A stretch of DNA of 64,000 nt from Odoribacter sp. (GCA_013824715.1 PNOH01000001.1:62001-126000), one strand, 5' to 3'; counted from the first letter of the stretch, positions 44,966 to 53,655 are shown. A program made the numbers and translations. The notes: generated from the letters alone by a model not told the origin.

Positions 44966-47802
44966 CCTTTGCTTGGCCGCTCGTAGATATGCACAAATCC
45001 TGAAATGGGAAAATTATCAAATTGACCATTTGAAATTAGAGGGTTCAATTCATAAATTTCTTGTTCTTCATAATCGTCTAAATCTACACCAAAAAGATTT
45101 TTCTCTTCAGTTCCGTTGTAATGTTTTGTTACCAGAACCAACTTATCTTCAGGAGATTTTCCCCACTCGTCGTTATCGCCAAGAACCAGTTGAATTTTTC
45201 TCCAATCGGTGTAGAAATACTCCTGTAATAAAGGAATTATTTGGTTTCTGAATACATTACACAAAGCGTTTTTCGATTTAATTTCAATGAGATAGGCATG
45301 ACCAATGGTGTGGTCTCGGTCGAGCAAAAAGGTAATGCGTTCGTTAATGGTTTCCAAAAGTTTTTGCAGGTTGATGCCTTCAATATTATCGGAAAGAATG
45401 GTTGGATTTGGTATCATTTCTTTGAATTCGAAGCGGCGGCGCAGTGCAGTGTCGATTAGGGCAATGCTGCGGTCGGCTGTGTTCATAGTGCCAATGATGT
45501 ACAGGTTCGAAGGCACCGAGAATTTTGTTTTCGAATAAGGAAGGGTAACTTCCAGCGCATTTGTTTCGCCTTGCCGTTTGTCGGGTTCAATCAGGGTGAT
45601 CAGTTCGCCAAATATTTTAGAAATGTTGCCCCGGTTGATTTCGTCTATTATCAGCACATAATTTTTCGATTCTTTGACAATTTTTGCTGCGCCAGAATTC
45701 TCCTGAACCAACTTACTTACCATTGCCGGGGTTATTCTTGAAAGCTGATAAACGGTTGGTAGGGTTAGATTAGTGTTGCCATTCAATTCGTAAATACTGA
45801 TGTTCTTCCCCTTCAACAACCATTTTACTTTTCGAACATGGTTGTATTCTGAGAGAGTTTCATCAAAGGTATAGTCACCTGTAATTACACCAATGGCATC
45901 AATGGTTTTAGTGTCTTTGAAAATTAGGGCAATATCTCCTTCCTCCATGTTGTAAAAGTAAGAAAGGGAATTTTTGTCATTTTTTCCCAAATTTTGATAA
46001 TATTCATTGCCATCTTGTAGTTCAAATAATTCTTCAAGGCTTCCTGTCTTTTCCCAACCTATTCGTATTTCATTTTTCTCGAAACATTGCTGTTTTGTAG
46101 CTTTGTTCCGTTCACCTTTTAGTGATACTTTGAAAACCCTTGACTCTGGGGAGATCTGAGATGTAACACTACTCCCTTGTAGCTCTCCAATTTCAGCCTC
46201 ACCACAAATACGTTTAAAAATACCATCCGAAACTTTGTAGATCATCTCTTCGCCGTCTTCATTTCCGGTTTCGCCTATTGGGATCGGTTTAATCCCTTCC
46301 ACAAATTCTTCGTATCCGAACGATTGATGAAAGGTGACGAATTCAATTTGTTTGTTTTTACGAAGCCGATTGAACGCTTCAACTAGTTTATCACGATCTA
46401 TTTCATTCTTGAATCTCTCATAAACGTCAGGTGCAGCAATCTGCATGGCATGACCAATGGTATGGTAGGTTTTCCCGGTTCCGGGAGGGCCATAAAGGAT
46501 AAGGTTTTTGGGGTAGTTGATATTTTCTTTCATTTCAATAGTTTTTTCAGTATTCAATTGTTCCGGCTTTTCGGTGTTAGATTCTTTCTTTTCTAATCCG
46601 CAGTATAAAATATCTTGGGTCAAAATGGTCCGCGAATGATCGGGCCATGCTGTTGAAGGTAAAGTCGAATTTGTTACTGCCCAAAGTTCATCATCATCCA
46701 TCACATATTTTCCTTTGAATTGATTACAAAGTTTGAGGTAATGAGCATACTTCAGACCTTTTGCTACTTTCTTTTCCTTGTATAGATCGACAAACTTTGA
46801 ATAGAATGAGTCTTTAAAAAAGTAGTATTTGTCGGGGTAGCGGAATGTAAGATAAACAGCCATAGTGCGCTCATCCTGAAACCCCGTCTTTTGATTATCT
46901 ATTTTTTTCATTAGGGAATCAATTCCAGTCTCAAAATTTCTCAACCTACTTATAAGTTCTTTACTTTCATCAAATAAATTTCGGAAATGTTGACTTGTTT
47001 CTTTTGGAAATGTTTTTGCAACTCCTCGAATAGTACCATAGGCAAGTTGATACATCAGGTTAACTTGCTTTTTTAGCGCATTATCAAGCATTGCAGCGAA
47101 ATCTAAAGCGTCGTTATCCCAATTATCTTGAAAATGTTTTATGGCCTCGTATTTATAAAACTCATCGGCATGTCCATTCTTCTTCTTTAATTCGATGTAT
47201 TGAAACAATAGTTTTAAGAATGGATCAGGTAGAAATATTTGTCCTTCTTTTGTTCCAATTAGAAAATGGGTCAACGCATCGGTCATATAATAATCCTCTA
47301 ATTCGGAATATTTTGAAATAAGATCTTTCTGAGCTTCCTCAATTGAGTGATATATCTGAACAAAATCTCCCTTAACTACATAGCTTAAAGCATTAAGGGC
47401 ATTAATGCTTTTGTTGTTAACAATCACAAAACGATTGCTATCAATTCTATTAAGATATATAGTTGATCCTCCTCGTCCAAGATTTGTATACTTAGAAACC
47501 TTTTTTAACCAATTATCTAGATCAAGTTTATTACCGTAAGGTTCAAGTACAAAACTTCTGAAATTTTCAAAATCCCGAGCAATGGCTATTTTGAATTCCC
47601 CAGCACCCCTTTGTCCTCCGCCCTGAATTCCTCCACCTTCCTTCACAAACTGAAAGAAATATTCAATGAAATCTTCTTTGTTCAGTCCTTCCAAGTATAC
47701 CGATGATTTTAATTCAGGGTAAGCGTTTCTGTTTTCATGGTGAGGATCTGTCTTATACCACTTTAGAAACGCATCAACTAAAGATTTGTGATCTTGGTTC
47801 AT
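44962..47802 (-). CDS. mcrB: McrB GTPase with an inserted EVE/PUA-like domain
   Basis: A 946-residue protein. The N-terminal part (about 1-370) is a target-recognition region with GGGQRGAGEFKIAIARDFENF; the AAA+ GTPase has Walker A GPPGTGKT near residue 437, Walker B IIDEINRG near 715, and the McrB-type NTAD motif in GTMNTADRS. Between Walker A and Walker B lies about 125 extra residues (about 555-680: FKVSLKGERNK..., IRIGWEKTG, YYNMEEGDIALIFKDTKTIDAIGVITG, HVRKVKWLL) that read like an EVE/PUA-type modified-base-binding domain. It would recognise modified DNA and load McrC. Confidence 0.9.
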   Translation of the reverse strand: MNQDHKSLVDAFLKWYKTDPHHENRNAYPELKSSVYLEGLNKEDFIEYFFQFVKEGGGIQGGGQRGAGEFKIAIARDFENFRSFVLEPYGNKLDLDNWLKKVSKYTNLGRGGSTIYLNRIDSNRFVIVNNKSINALNALSYVVKGDFVQIYHSIEEAQKDLISKYSELEDYYMTDALTHFLIGTKEGQIFLPDPFLKLLFQYIELKKKNGHADEFYKYEAIKHFQDNWDNDALDFAAMLDNALKKQVNLMYQLAYGTIRGVAKTFPKETSQHFRNLFDESKELISRLRNFETGIDSLMKKIDNQKTGFQDERTMAVYLTFRYPDKYYFFKDSFYSKFVDLYKEKKVAKGLKYAHYLKLCNQFKGKYVMDDDELWAVTNSTLPSTAWPDHSRTILTQDILYCGLEKKESNTEKPEQLNTEKTIEMKENINYPKNLILYGPPGTGKTYHTIGHAMQIAAPDVYERFKNEIDRDKLVEAFNRLRKNKQIEFVTFHQSFGYEEFVEGIKPIPIGETGNEDGEEMIYKVSDGIFKRICGEAEIGELQGSSVTSQISPESRVFKVSLKGERNKATKQQCFEKNEIRIGWEKTGSLEELFELQDGNEYYQNLGKNDKNSLSYFYNMEEGDIALIFKDTKTIDAIGVITGDYTFDETLSEYNHVRKVKWLLKGKNISIYELNGNTNLTLPTVYQLSRITPAMVSKLVQENSGAAKIVKESKNYVLIIDEINRGNISKIFGELITLIEPDKRQGETNALEVTLPYSKTKFSVPSNLYIIGTMNTADRSIALIDTALRRRFEFKEMIPNPTILSDNIEGINLQKLLETINERITFLLDRDHTIGHAYLIEIKSKNALCNVFRNQIIPLLQEYFYTDWRKIQLVLGDNDEWGKSPEDKLVLVTKHYNGTEEKNLFGVDLDDYEEQEIYELNPLISNGQFDNFPISGFVHIYERPSKG

Positions 47803-47816
47803 TGGTCAGTTTTTTG

Positions 47817-47840
47817 TGTATTATCTTGCAAGATAATACA
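47817..47840. promoter_or_regulatory. 24-bp perfect palindrome in front of mcrB
   Basis: The half-site TGTATTATCTTG is followed directly by its exact complement, with no spacer. It ends 15 bases before the mcrB start. A perfect 24-base match is far beyond chance for one intergenic gap. It may be an operator for a repressor of the restriction genes. Confidence 0.6.
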
Positions 47841-47896
47841 TTTTTATGTAAGCTATTGAAAATTGAGGGCTAAAAATTTGATGCTCCAACAAAAAG

Positions 47897-47921
47897 AAAA
47901 TCCGGAAGATGCCCGGGTTTT
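47897..47921 (-). terminator. Hairpin terminator between toxin and mcrB
   Basis: AAAATCCGG pairs with CCGGGTTTT (one G-T pair) around a seven-base loop, followed on the minus strand by TTTTCTTTTT. It separates the toxin gene from mcrB and has a T-run on the plus strand as well. Confidence 0.6.
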
Positions 47922-47923
47922 TT

Positions 47924-48250
47924 TTATGGAATCTGTTTTATGAGTTCGAGAATTTCCTTGTCTGTAAGGTTTTCAATTTCGCTTTTGTTGTAAATGGAAA
48001 GCAGAAAAACAGTTTCATTGATAGATACAAGATGTGTTATTATCCTTGCTCCTCCGGACTTTCCTTTTCCTTTGCTGGCAATCGCCAACCGGATTTTGAA
48101 ACAGTTTTGTCCAATTTCTGTACCTTTGGTCGGGTTTTGTTTTAGCTCATGAATAAGTTCCGCGAGTTCGTTTTTGAGCAAAGGAAATTTTTTCATCAGG
48201 CGTTTTGCCTGTCGTTCAAATACCTTTATCGTTTTAACCTTAAAGATCAT
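47924..48250 (-). CDS. RelE/ParE-type toxin
   Basis: A 108-residue protein. The pattern TIKVFERQAKRLMKKFPLL, then FKIRLAIASKGKGKSGGARIIT and the end LLSIYNKSE is typical of RelE/HigB-like mRNA-cleaving toxins of Bacteroidota. The start overlaps the antitoxin 3' end by 11 bases. It would block translation when the antitoxin is degraded. The pair lies upstream of the McrBC genes and is cut off from them by a terminator. Confidence 0.85.
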   Translation of the reverse strand: MIFKVKTIKVFERQAKRLMKKFPLLKNELAELIHELKQNPTKGTEIGQNCFKIRLAIASKGKGKSGGARIITHLVSINETVFLLSIYNKSEIENLTDKEILELIKQIP

Positions 48251-48461
48251 TGAGAAAATCTTCGGCGTTGCGGGCCTGTATTTTACCTTCCTTGATTTGC
48301 TTCATTTCTTCAATGGCTTCAGCCAGTTCGGCCAAAAACAATTTTTTGTTTCTCAGGCGTTCAAGTTCTTCAAGGTCTTTTTGTATTTTTTCCCAATCTC
48401 TTAGGGGCAATTGAACTGCACTTTTTTGACCTTTTTTGTTAGAAATGTATTGTAATTCCAT
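48240..48461 (-). CDS. Antitoxin of the RelE-type pair
   Basis: A 73-residue protein beginning MELQYISNKKGQKSAVQLP, a Phd/RelB-like AbrB-type dimerisation start, with a charged helical C-terminus (LAELAEAIEEMKQIKEGK) that would wrap the toxin. It precedes and overlaps the toxin gene, the normal order. It begins 21 bases after the end of the Crp/Fnr gene on the same strand, so it may share that transcript. Confidence 0.82.
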   Translation of the reverse strand: MELQYISNKKGQKSAVQLPLRDWEKIQKDLEELERLRNKKLFLAELAEAIEEMKQIKEGKIQARNAEDFLNDL

Positions 48462-48482
48462 GATATCTAAATTTGATTCAGG

Positions 48483-49187
48483 CTACATCAAATTGGCAAC
48501 CTTCGTTAATCCGGGAACATTGATAAATCGTATTTTTCTTCCCTGTAAATCAATCAGATGGTCCTGTTTGAATTCGGAAAGTAACCGGATTACACTTTCG
48601 GTAGCAGTTCCAACCATATTGGCCAGTTCTTCGCGGGTGAGCGAAATCTGGAGGGTATTGGCATTGTCCAGTTCAAAATTTTCCTTCAGCAATAAAAGCA
48701 CTTCGGCAAGCCGTTCGCGGACTGATTTTTGGGCAATGTCGGTAATGTAATCGTTAGCCTCGCGCAATTCCTTACAAACGATTTGCAGCATGTGGTGCGA
48801 AAACTGCCAGTTGTGCTGGATCAGGTACAACAGCGTTTGATAAGGAACATGGCTCAAAACGGCTTCTTCAATCACTTTTGCCGTAGTACAGGCCAGTTCC
48901 TGACTTAACAGCGACCGGTACGCAATAATATCACCCTTTTTGGCAAAGCGGATGATTTGTTCCTTACCATCAATTCCGGTCTTGAAAATTTTCAGAATAC
49001 CACGGGTAACGCAGTAAAAACCAGTTAGCCGGCTGCCTTCCCTGTAAATGATACTACCCTTTTTATACATCGAACAGGTTTTGTCGTAATTGAGCTGCGC
49101 AATTTCCTGTTCAGTAAGTTTCTTGAATAATTGAAACCCGCTTAAATCGCAATCGTCATCTGTCGGTCGTTTAATTGAACTTCTCAT
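48483..49187 (-). CDS. Crp/Fnr-family transcriptional regulator
   Basis: A 234-residue protein from the ATG at 49187; an upstream frame extends to 49340 but overlaps the divergent OsmC gene and looks untranslated. The cyclic-nucleotide-binding-like domain spans about 15-130 (SIIYREGSRLTGFYCVTRGILKIFK), and the helix-turn-helix is TREELANMVGTATESVIRLLSEF near the C-terminus. It lacks the Cys cluster of Fnr (only scattered Cys in CDLSG, CSMY), so oxygen sensing is unlikely. It is divergent from osmC and followed by the toxin-antitoxin genes. Confidence 0.9.
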   Translation of the reverse strand: MRSSIKRPTDDDCDLSGFQLFKKLTEQEIAQLNYDKTCSMYKKGSIIYREGSRLTGFYCVTRGILKIFKTGIDGKEQIIRFAKKGDIIAYRSLLSQELACTTAKVIEEAVLSHVPYQTLLYLIQHNWQFSHHMLQIVCKELREANDYITDIAQKSVRERLAEVLLLLKENFELDNANTLQISLTREELANMVGTATESVIRLLSEFKQDHLIDLQGRKIRFINVPGLTKVANLM

Positions 49188-49255
49188 CAGGTTATTTTGT
49201 TTTAAGATTGTAAAATTAAAACTATTATTCGAATTGCAATATAGAGGAATACAAT

Positions 49256-49672
49256 ATGAAACATGTACTTGACTTAGCGTGGAAACAAAATTTGGCTTTT
49301 GAGTGTGATATGGATGGTCATCATTTGATTGTTGATGCATCGAAAGAAGGCGGGGGCGATGATATGGGGCCCCGGCCCAAAAAACTGATGCTTACTGCCC
49401 TGGCCGGATGTACCGGTATAGATGTGATTATGATCCTGAAAAAAATGAAGGTTGAACCGGAAGCTTTCAATGTGATTGTAGAAGGTGATTTAACCGAAGA
49501 ACATCCGATGAGGTATCAGAAAATGAAAATCGTCTATCAGTTTAAAGGAAAAGATTTACCCTACGACAAACTCGAAAAAGCCGTTAAACTTTCGGAAGAA
49601 AAATATTGCGGCGTATCGGCTGCTTATCGTTTGGCGATGGATCTTTCGGTTGAAATTAGGATTGTTGAATAG
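49256..49672 (+). CDS. OsmC-family protein
   Basis: A 138-residue OsmC/Ohr-like protein with both redox Cys: LAGCTGID and EKYCGVSAAY. The family reduces organic hydroperoxides. It is divergent from the Crp/Fnr gene with a 68-base gap, so that regulator may control it. Confidence 0.9.
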   Translation: MKHVLDLAWKQNLAFECDMDGHHLIVDASKEGGGDDMGPRPKKLMLTALAGCTGIDVIMILKKMKVEPEAFNVIVEGDLTEEHPMRYQKMKIVYQFKGKDLPYDKLEKAVKLSEEKYCGVSAAYRLAMDLSVEIRIVE

Positions 49673-49683
49673 AAACGAAGACA

Positions 49684-49724
49684 TTGAAAGCATTGGAAAA
49701 ACTACTGCGTTCAATTGCTTTCAA
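49684..49724. repeat. Inverted repeat between osmC and the AraC-type gene
   Basis: TTGAAAGCA (49684-49692) and TGCTTTCAA (49716-49724) are exact complements with a 23-base loop. It could be a weak terminator, or another small repeat. Confidence 0.45.
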
Positions 49725-49760
49725 CCGCCTTCAATCAATCTCAGATAAAAACCAAAAACC

Positions 49761-50636
49761 TTGAAAAACCCGGCATTATTCGATGAGGGAAGTGAAAAGA
49801 TCTTTACCATCCGGAAGATCTCAGACTTTAACGAAGAGGAGTTGGAACATAACCTCATACCTCATCTTCACGATTATTATTCCATTTTCTGGATCGAATC
49901 AGGAGAGGCTATTCATGCCACTGAATTTGTGGAATACAGCCTTAAGCAGGACACTATCCTGTTTGTTCCGCCCAGACTGAAACACCGGATGTATTTAGAC
50001 AAATCCGTCAGTGGTATTTACATCCTTTTTAACGAGGATTTTATCCGGTTTAACCGCAAAAACCATGTTCCACTTAATGAATACCGATTATTCAACAATC
50101 CTGACTTTAAAAGCCTGATAACTATCGTTCCGGAGAAACGTGAAAAACTGAATAACATTACAGGACTTATTTTTGATGAAATCAGGAATTCGGATGATTA
50201 CAGTCAGGATATTGTCCTGAATTTGCTGCATTTATTTTTGCTCGAATCCAGAAGGATTTTCGATCAGCAGGACCAATCCCCCAAAGAAGAACCTGATTCA
50301 ACACCCGATGCTACAATTATTAAATTTAAGCAGTTAATCGAGGAGAATTATACGACTCAAAAGAGTGTAACTCCTTATGCCGAAATGCTAAATATGAATC
50401 CATCCTGTTTGAACGAACTCACCAAACGAACAACGGGTATTACGGCCGGAGAACTCATTCGAAACCGGATAATCGGCGAAACAAAAAAGTTGCTTTACTC
50501 AAGCAGCTTGTCGGGAAAAGAGATTGCCTTTGATCTGGGATTTGATGATCCGGCTTATTTCAGCCGCTTTTTCCGTAAATATACCGGGCTCACCTTAAAA
50601 GAATTTAGGGACCAAAGCCGAAAAAAATACCATTAA
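49761..50636 (+). CDS. AraC-family transcriptional regulator
   Basis: A 291-residue protein that begins with TTG at 49761. The N-terminal cupin-like sensor domain (HLHDYYSIFWIESGEA, LFVPPRLKHRMYL) is followed by two AraC helix-turn-helix units at about 195-290 (ITAGELIRNRIIGETKKLL and EIAFDLGFDDPAYFSRFFRK). The likely targets are the following genes yceI and pirin, by position only. The start is set by the lack of a better ATG and by the domain boundary. Confidence 0.9.
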   Translation: MKNPALFDEGSEKIFTIRKISDFNEEELEHNLIPHLHDYYSIFWIESGEAIHATEFVEYSLKQDTILFVPPRLKHRMYLDKSVSGIYILFNEDFIRFNRKNHVPLNEYRLFNNPDFKSLITIVPEKREKLNNITGLIFDEIRNSDDYSQDIVLNLLHLFLLESRRIFDQQDQSPKEEPDSTPDATIIKFKQLIEENYTTQKSVTPYAEMLNMNPSCLNELTKRTTGITAGELIRNRIIGETKKLLYSSSLSGKEIAFDLGFDDPAYFSRFFRKYTGLTLKEFRDQSRKKYH

Positions 50637-50675
50637 ATCCTTTTTTAGTCCATTTTTTCACCCTTTTTTTCACTC

Positions 50676-50683
50676 TATTTTTG
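50676..50683 (+). promoter_or_regulatory. Candidate -7 box of the yceI-pirin operon
   Basis: TATTTTTG fits TAnnTTTG and lies 34 bases before the yceI ATG; the -33 box is not clear. Confidence 0.35.
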
Positions 50684-50717
50684 TAACTGTATAAAAACAA
50701 TTAAATTTTAATCAGTT

Positions 50718-51290
50718 ATGAAATCAATTAAATCATTGGCCATATTGTTATTGGCCGTCACATTGACTACTTCGGTATTCGCGGGAACACAAAAAGTTGA
50801 TCCGGCAAAAAGTTCAGTAAAATGGCTGGGTAAAAAAGTTACCGGCGAACACTCTGGTTCTATTTCAGTTAAGGAAGGTTTTCTGGAAGTAAGTAATGGT
50901 AAAGTAACCGGTGGAAAAGTTGTGATTGATATGCAATCGCTGGTTGATGAAGACATTAAAGATGCCGGTATGAACGGTAAACTGGTAGGACATTTAAAAT
51001 CTGACGATTTCTTTGGAGTTGCAACATTTCCTACAGCCGAACTGGCCATCACCAAAGTGGAAGGTTCTACTTTCTCCGGAAACCTGACCATTAAAGGAAT
51101 TACCAACCCAACAGTTTTCACTGCCACTTCATCAACTGAAGGAAAAAGTACCACTTACAAAGGAACCCTTACCATTGATCGCAGCAAATACAACGTAAAA
51201 TACGGCTCAAAATCGTTTTTTGAAAATCTGGGAGATAAAGTTATTTACGACGAATTTACCCTCGATTTCAGCCTGGTGGTTGCTGAATAA
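50718..51290 (+). CDS. YceI-family periplasmic protein
   Basis: A 190-residue protein with a signal peptide (ILLLAVTLTTSVFAG). The YceI lipocalin-like barrel shows VDPAKSSVKWLGKKVTGEHSG, VVIDMQSLVDEDI and HLKSDDFFGVATFP. The family binds isoprenoid-type lipids. It is followed after seven bases by the pirin gene and preceded by an AraC-type regulator. Confidence 0.93.
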   Translation: MKSIKSLAILLLAVTLTTSVFAGTQKVDPAKSSVKWLGKKVTGEHSGSISVKEGFLEVSNGKVTGGKVVIDMQSLVDEDIKDAGMNGKLVGHLKSDDFFGVATFPTAELAITKVEGSTFSGNLTIKGITNPTVFTATSSTEGKSTTYKGTLTIDRSKYNVKYGSKSFFENLGDKVIYDEFTLDFSLVVAE

Positions 51291-51297
51291 CTCAATC

Positions 51298-52008
51298 ATG
51301 AAACTAACTCTTCATCGGTCTGGTTGCCGGGGACATGCCGATCACGGTTGGCTTAAAACATGGCACAGCTTTAGTTTTGCCGGATATTACAATCCCGACC
51401 GGATGCATTTTGGCGTACTTCGAGTACTGAATGATGACATAATTGAAGCTGGAATGGGTTTTGGGACTCATCCCCACGACAATATGGAAATTATTACCAT
51501 TGTGCTTGCCGGGGAACTTGAACACCGCGACAGCATGGGTAATGGTTCGGTAATCAGGCCTGGCGAAGTTCAGGTCATGTCGGCCGGAACCGGAATTCAA
51601 CATTCGGAGTTTAATCATTCGCAGGAAAATGAAGCCAGTTTGCTTCAGATCTGGGTTTTCCCGGATAAGAAGAATGTGAAGCCAAGATACGATCAGGCCA
51701 GCTTTTCAGAGGAAGAAATGAATGGAAAATGGCGCACTGTTGTTTCGCCTGACGGTACTGATCATTCAATGTGGATTCATCAGCAGGCTTGGTTTTCGCT
51801 CGGTATTTTCAATGAAGGCAGCTCAATCAGCTATCAACTGAAAAAGGCCGACAGCGGCGTTTACCTGTTTCTGATTTCAGGAGAACTTGAAATCGGACCG
51901 GAAACCTTAATTCAGCGTGATGGCCTTTGTATCGAACAGATCGATGCCGAAATACAACTGAAAATAAATAAGAATTCAAAGTTACTGTTGATGGAAGTGC
52001 CGGTATAA
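51298..52008 (+). CDS. Pirin-family protein
   Basis: A 236-residue bicupin from the ATG at 51298; the frame is open further upstream but runs through the end of yceI. The metal-binding motif is visible as GFGTHPHDNMEIITIVLAGELEHRD with HxH, then GTGIQHSEFN. Bacterial pirins include quercetin dioxygenases and redox regulators, so the exact role is open. It is co-transcribed with yceI in all likelihood. Confidence 0.9.
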   Translation: MKLTLHRSGCRGHADHGWLKTWHSFSFAGYYNPDRMHFGVLRVLNDDIIEAGMGFGTHPHDNMEIITIVLAGELEHRDSMGNGSVIRPGEVQVMSAGTGIQHSEFNHSQENEASLLQIWVFPDKKNVKPRYDQASFSEEEMNGKWRTVVSPDGTDHSMWIHQQAWFSLGIFNEGSSISYQLKKADSGVYLFLISGELEIGPETLIQRDGLCIEQIDAEIQLKINKNSKLLLMEVPV

Positions 52009-52028
52009 TTACTTCAAAAAAAGACAGA

Positions 52029-52064
52029 AAAAATAGGGAGTCGGGAAACTGATTCCCTATTTTT
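52029..52064 (+). terminator. Terminator after the pirin gene
   Basis: AAAAATAGGGA pairs exactly with TCCCTATTTTT around a 14-base loop, 20 bases after the stop codon, and the right arm ends in a T-run. Confidence 0.7.
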
Positions 52065-52147
52065 ATTTCATTGCCAAAACCTGAAAGTGATAACTTTATG
52101 ATAGAATGGTGGTTGTGAAGTCGTTTTTTTATCAGCCGATAAATTGC

Positions 52148-52155
52148 TAATTTTG
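52148..52155 (+). promoter_or_regulatory. Candidate -7 box of the aldehyde dehydrogenase gene
   Basis: TAATTTTG fits TAnnTTTG and lies ten bases before the ATG; there is no clear -33 box at the expected distance. Confidence 0.35.
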
Positions 52156-52165
52156 ATCAAATCCA

Positions 52166-53533
52166 ATGACCATGCAATCAATCAATCCATTTTCAGGCGA
52201 AACAATCAGGGAATACGATGAATACTCTTCTGCAGAAGTTGAGCAAATCATCGCCAATGTTGACCATGCTTTTCATTTATGGAAGCTGACGAGCTTTGAA
52301 CAACGGGCGGCTTGCATGAAAAACCTTCAGGCCAAATTACTCGAAAAGAAAGAGGAACTAGCTGGTATTATGGTTGCCGAGATGGGCAAAGTGAAGCGAG
52401 AAGCCATCGGCGAAATCGAAAAATGTGCCTGGGTTTGCTCTTTTTATGCCGAAAATGCCGAATCGTTCCTGGATAATGAACCGATTAAAACTGAAGCGTC
52501 AGAATCCTACATTTCTTATCAACCCATTGGGACAGTTTTGGCCGTTATGCCTTGGAATTTCCCGTTCTGGCAGGTATTTCGCTTTTTGGCCCCTGCATTG
52601 ATGGCCGGAAATACCGGTGTACTGAAACATGCTTCAAATGTTTCGGACTGCGCTTTGGCAATTGAGCAATTGGTTCGTGAAGCCGGATTTCCGGAGAATG
52701 TATTCCGTACTTTGCTGATTGGTTCGTCAGCAGTAAAAGCAGTAATCGAAAATCCGAAGATCAAAGCCGTGACTCTTACCGGAAGTACTCCTGCCGGAAA
52801 GTCGGTGGCTTCGGCTGCCGGATCTGTATTGAAAAAATCGGTGCTCGAATTGGGTGGGAGCGACCCTTATTTGATTCTGGAAGATGCCGACCTTGAAATG
52901 GCTGCCCGTTTGTGTGTAACCAGTCGCCTGCTGAATGCCGGGCAAAGCTGTATCGGAGCCAAACGGTTTATTGTGGCAGATAAAATTTACGATCAGTTTA
53001 AAAGCGAATTTGTACGGTTGATGAACGAAGCTAAATTCGGCGATCCACTCGATCCGCAGACAACCATTGGCCCTCTGGCCCGGGTAGATTTGCGCGATGA
53101 ACTTCACCAACAGGTCTGGGAAAGCCGCGAGTTGGGCGCAATTGTCTTAATTGGCGGATATATTCCCGATGGCATTGCCCCGTTTTATCCTCCAACAGTT
53201 TTAGAAAATGTGCTTCCCGGAATGCCTGCCTATCACGAAGAGTTGTTTGGGCCTGTTGCCGTTTTGTTCAGGGTCAGTTCGGAAGACGAAGCGATCCGGA
53301 TTGCCAACGACACCGTGTTTGGATTGGGTGCAGGCGTTTTTACGGCGGACATCGCCAAAGGCAAAATGCTTGCAGAGAAAGGACTTCAGGCTGGCTGTGT
53401 GTTTGTAAACGACTTTGTCAAATCCGATCCCCGCCTTCCGTTTGGCGGAGTTAAGGAAAGCGGCTATGGCCGCGAATTATCGGCTATTGGCATCCGCGAA
53501 TTTGTGAATGTAAAGACAGTGGTAGTGAAGTAG
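52166..53533 (+). CDS. Succinate-semialdehyde dehydrogenase-type aldehyde dehydrogenase
   Basis: A 455-residue NAD(P)-dependent aldehyde dehydrogenase. Key stretches are MPWNFPFWQVFRFLAPALMAGN, LTGSTPAGKSVA, the catalytic Glu in VLELGGSDPYLI, the catalytic Cys in NAGQSCIGAKRF, and the C-terminal PFGGVKESGYGRELS. The short N-terminus (SINPFSGETIREYDEYS) and these signatures place it in the SSADH group; the true aldehyde is not certain. It is a single gene. Confidence 0.92.
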   Translation: MTMQSINPFSGETIREYDEYSSAEVEQIIANVDHAFHLWKLTSFEQRAACMKNLQAKLLEKKEELAGIMVAEMGKVKREAIGEIEKCAWVCSFYAENAESFLDNEPIKTEASESYISYQPIGTVLAVMPWNFPFWQVFRFLAPALMAGNTGVLKHASNVSDCALAIEQLVREAGFPENVFRTLLIGSSAVKAVIENPKIKAVTLTGSTPAGKSVASAAGSVLKKSVLELGGSDPYLILEDADLEMAARLCVTSRLLNAGQSCIGAKRFIVADKIYDQFKSEFVRLMNEAKFGDPLDPQTTIGPLARVDLRDELHQQVWESRELGAIVLIGGYIPDGIAPFYPPTVLENVLPGMPAYHEELFGPVAVLFRVSSEDEAIRIANDTVFGLGAGVFTADIAKGKMLAEKGLQAGCVFVNDFVKSDPRLPFGGVKESGYGRELSAIGIREFVNVKTVVVK

Positions 53534-53655
53534 TGTCATATCAACGAACTATTGACGCAGCGTCATGCTGAACTTGTTTCAGCATCTATAAATGGATGAG
53601 ACACTGAAACAAGTTCGGGGTGACTTGACTTGGACTGTTTAATGTTGACATGACA
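53534..53655. repeat. 122-bp nested inverted-repeat element
   Basis: Outer arms TGTCATATCAAC (53534-53545) and GTTGACATGACA (53644-53655) match at 11 of 12 positions. Inner arms at 53562-53582 and 53604-53624 (each 21 bases, including CTGAACTTGTTTCAG) match at 18 of 21. No open frame. The phrase TGCTGAACTTGTTTCAGCA is a known type of dispersed intergenic repeat in Bacteroidota (recalled, not checked). Confidence 0.65.

Noticed and set aside
43640-48461. A larger new defence system around McrBC
   Set aside because: Only McrB, McrC and a RelE-type pair are present; no further defence-type genes adjoin, and the genes on both sides are ordinary.
49188-49340. N-terminal extension of the Crp/Fnr protein
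   Set aside because: The 51 extra codons overlap the divergent OsmC gene, contain no family residues, and the ATG at 49187 fits the family start.
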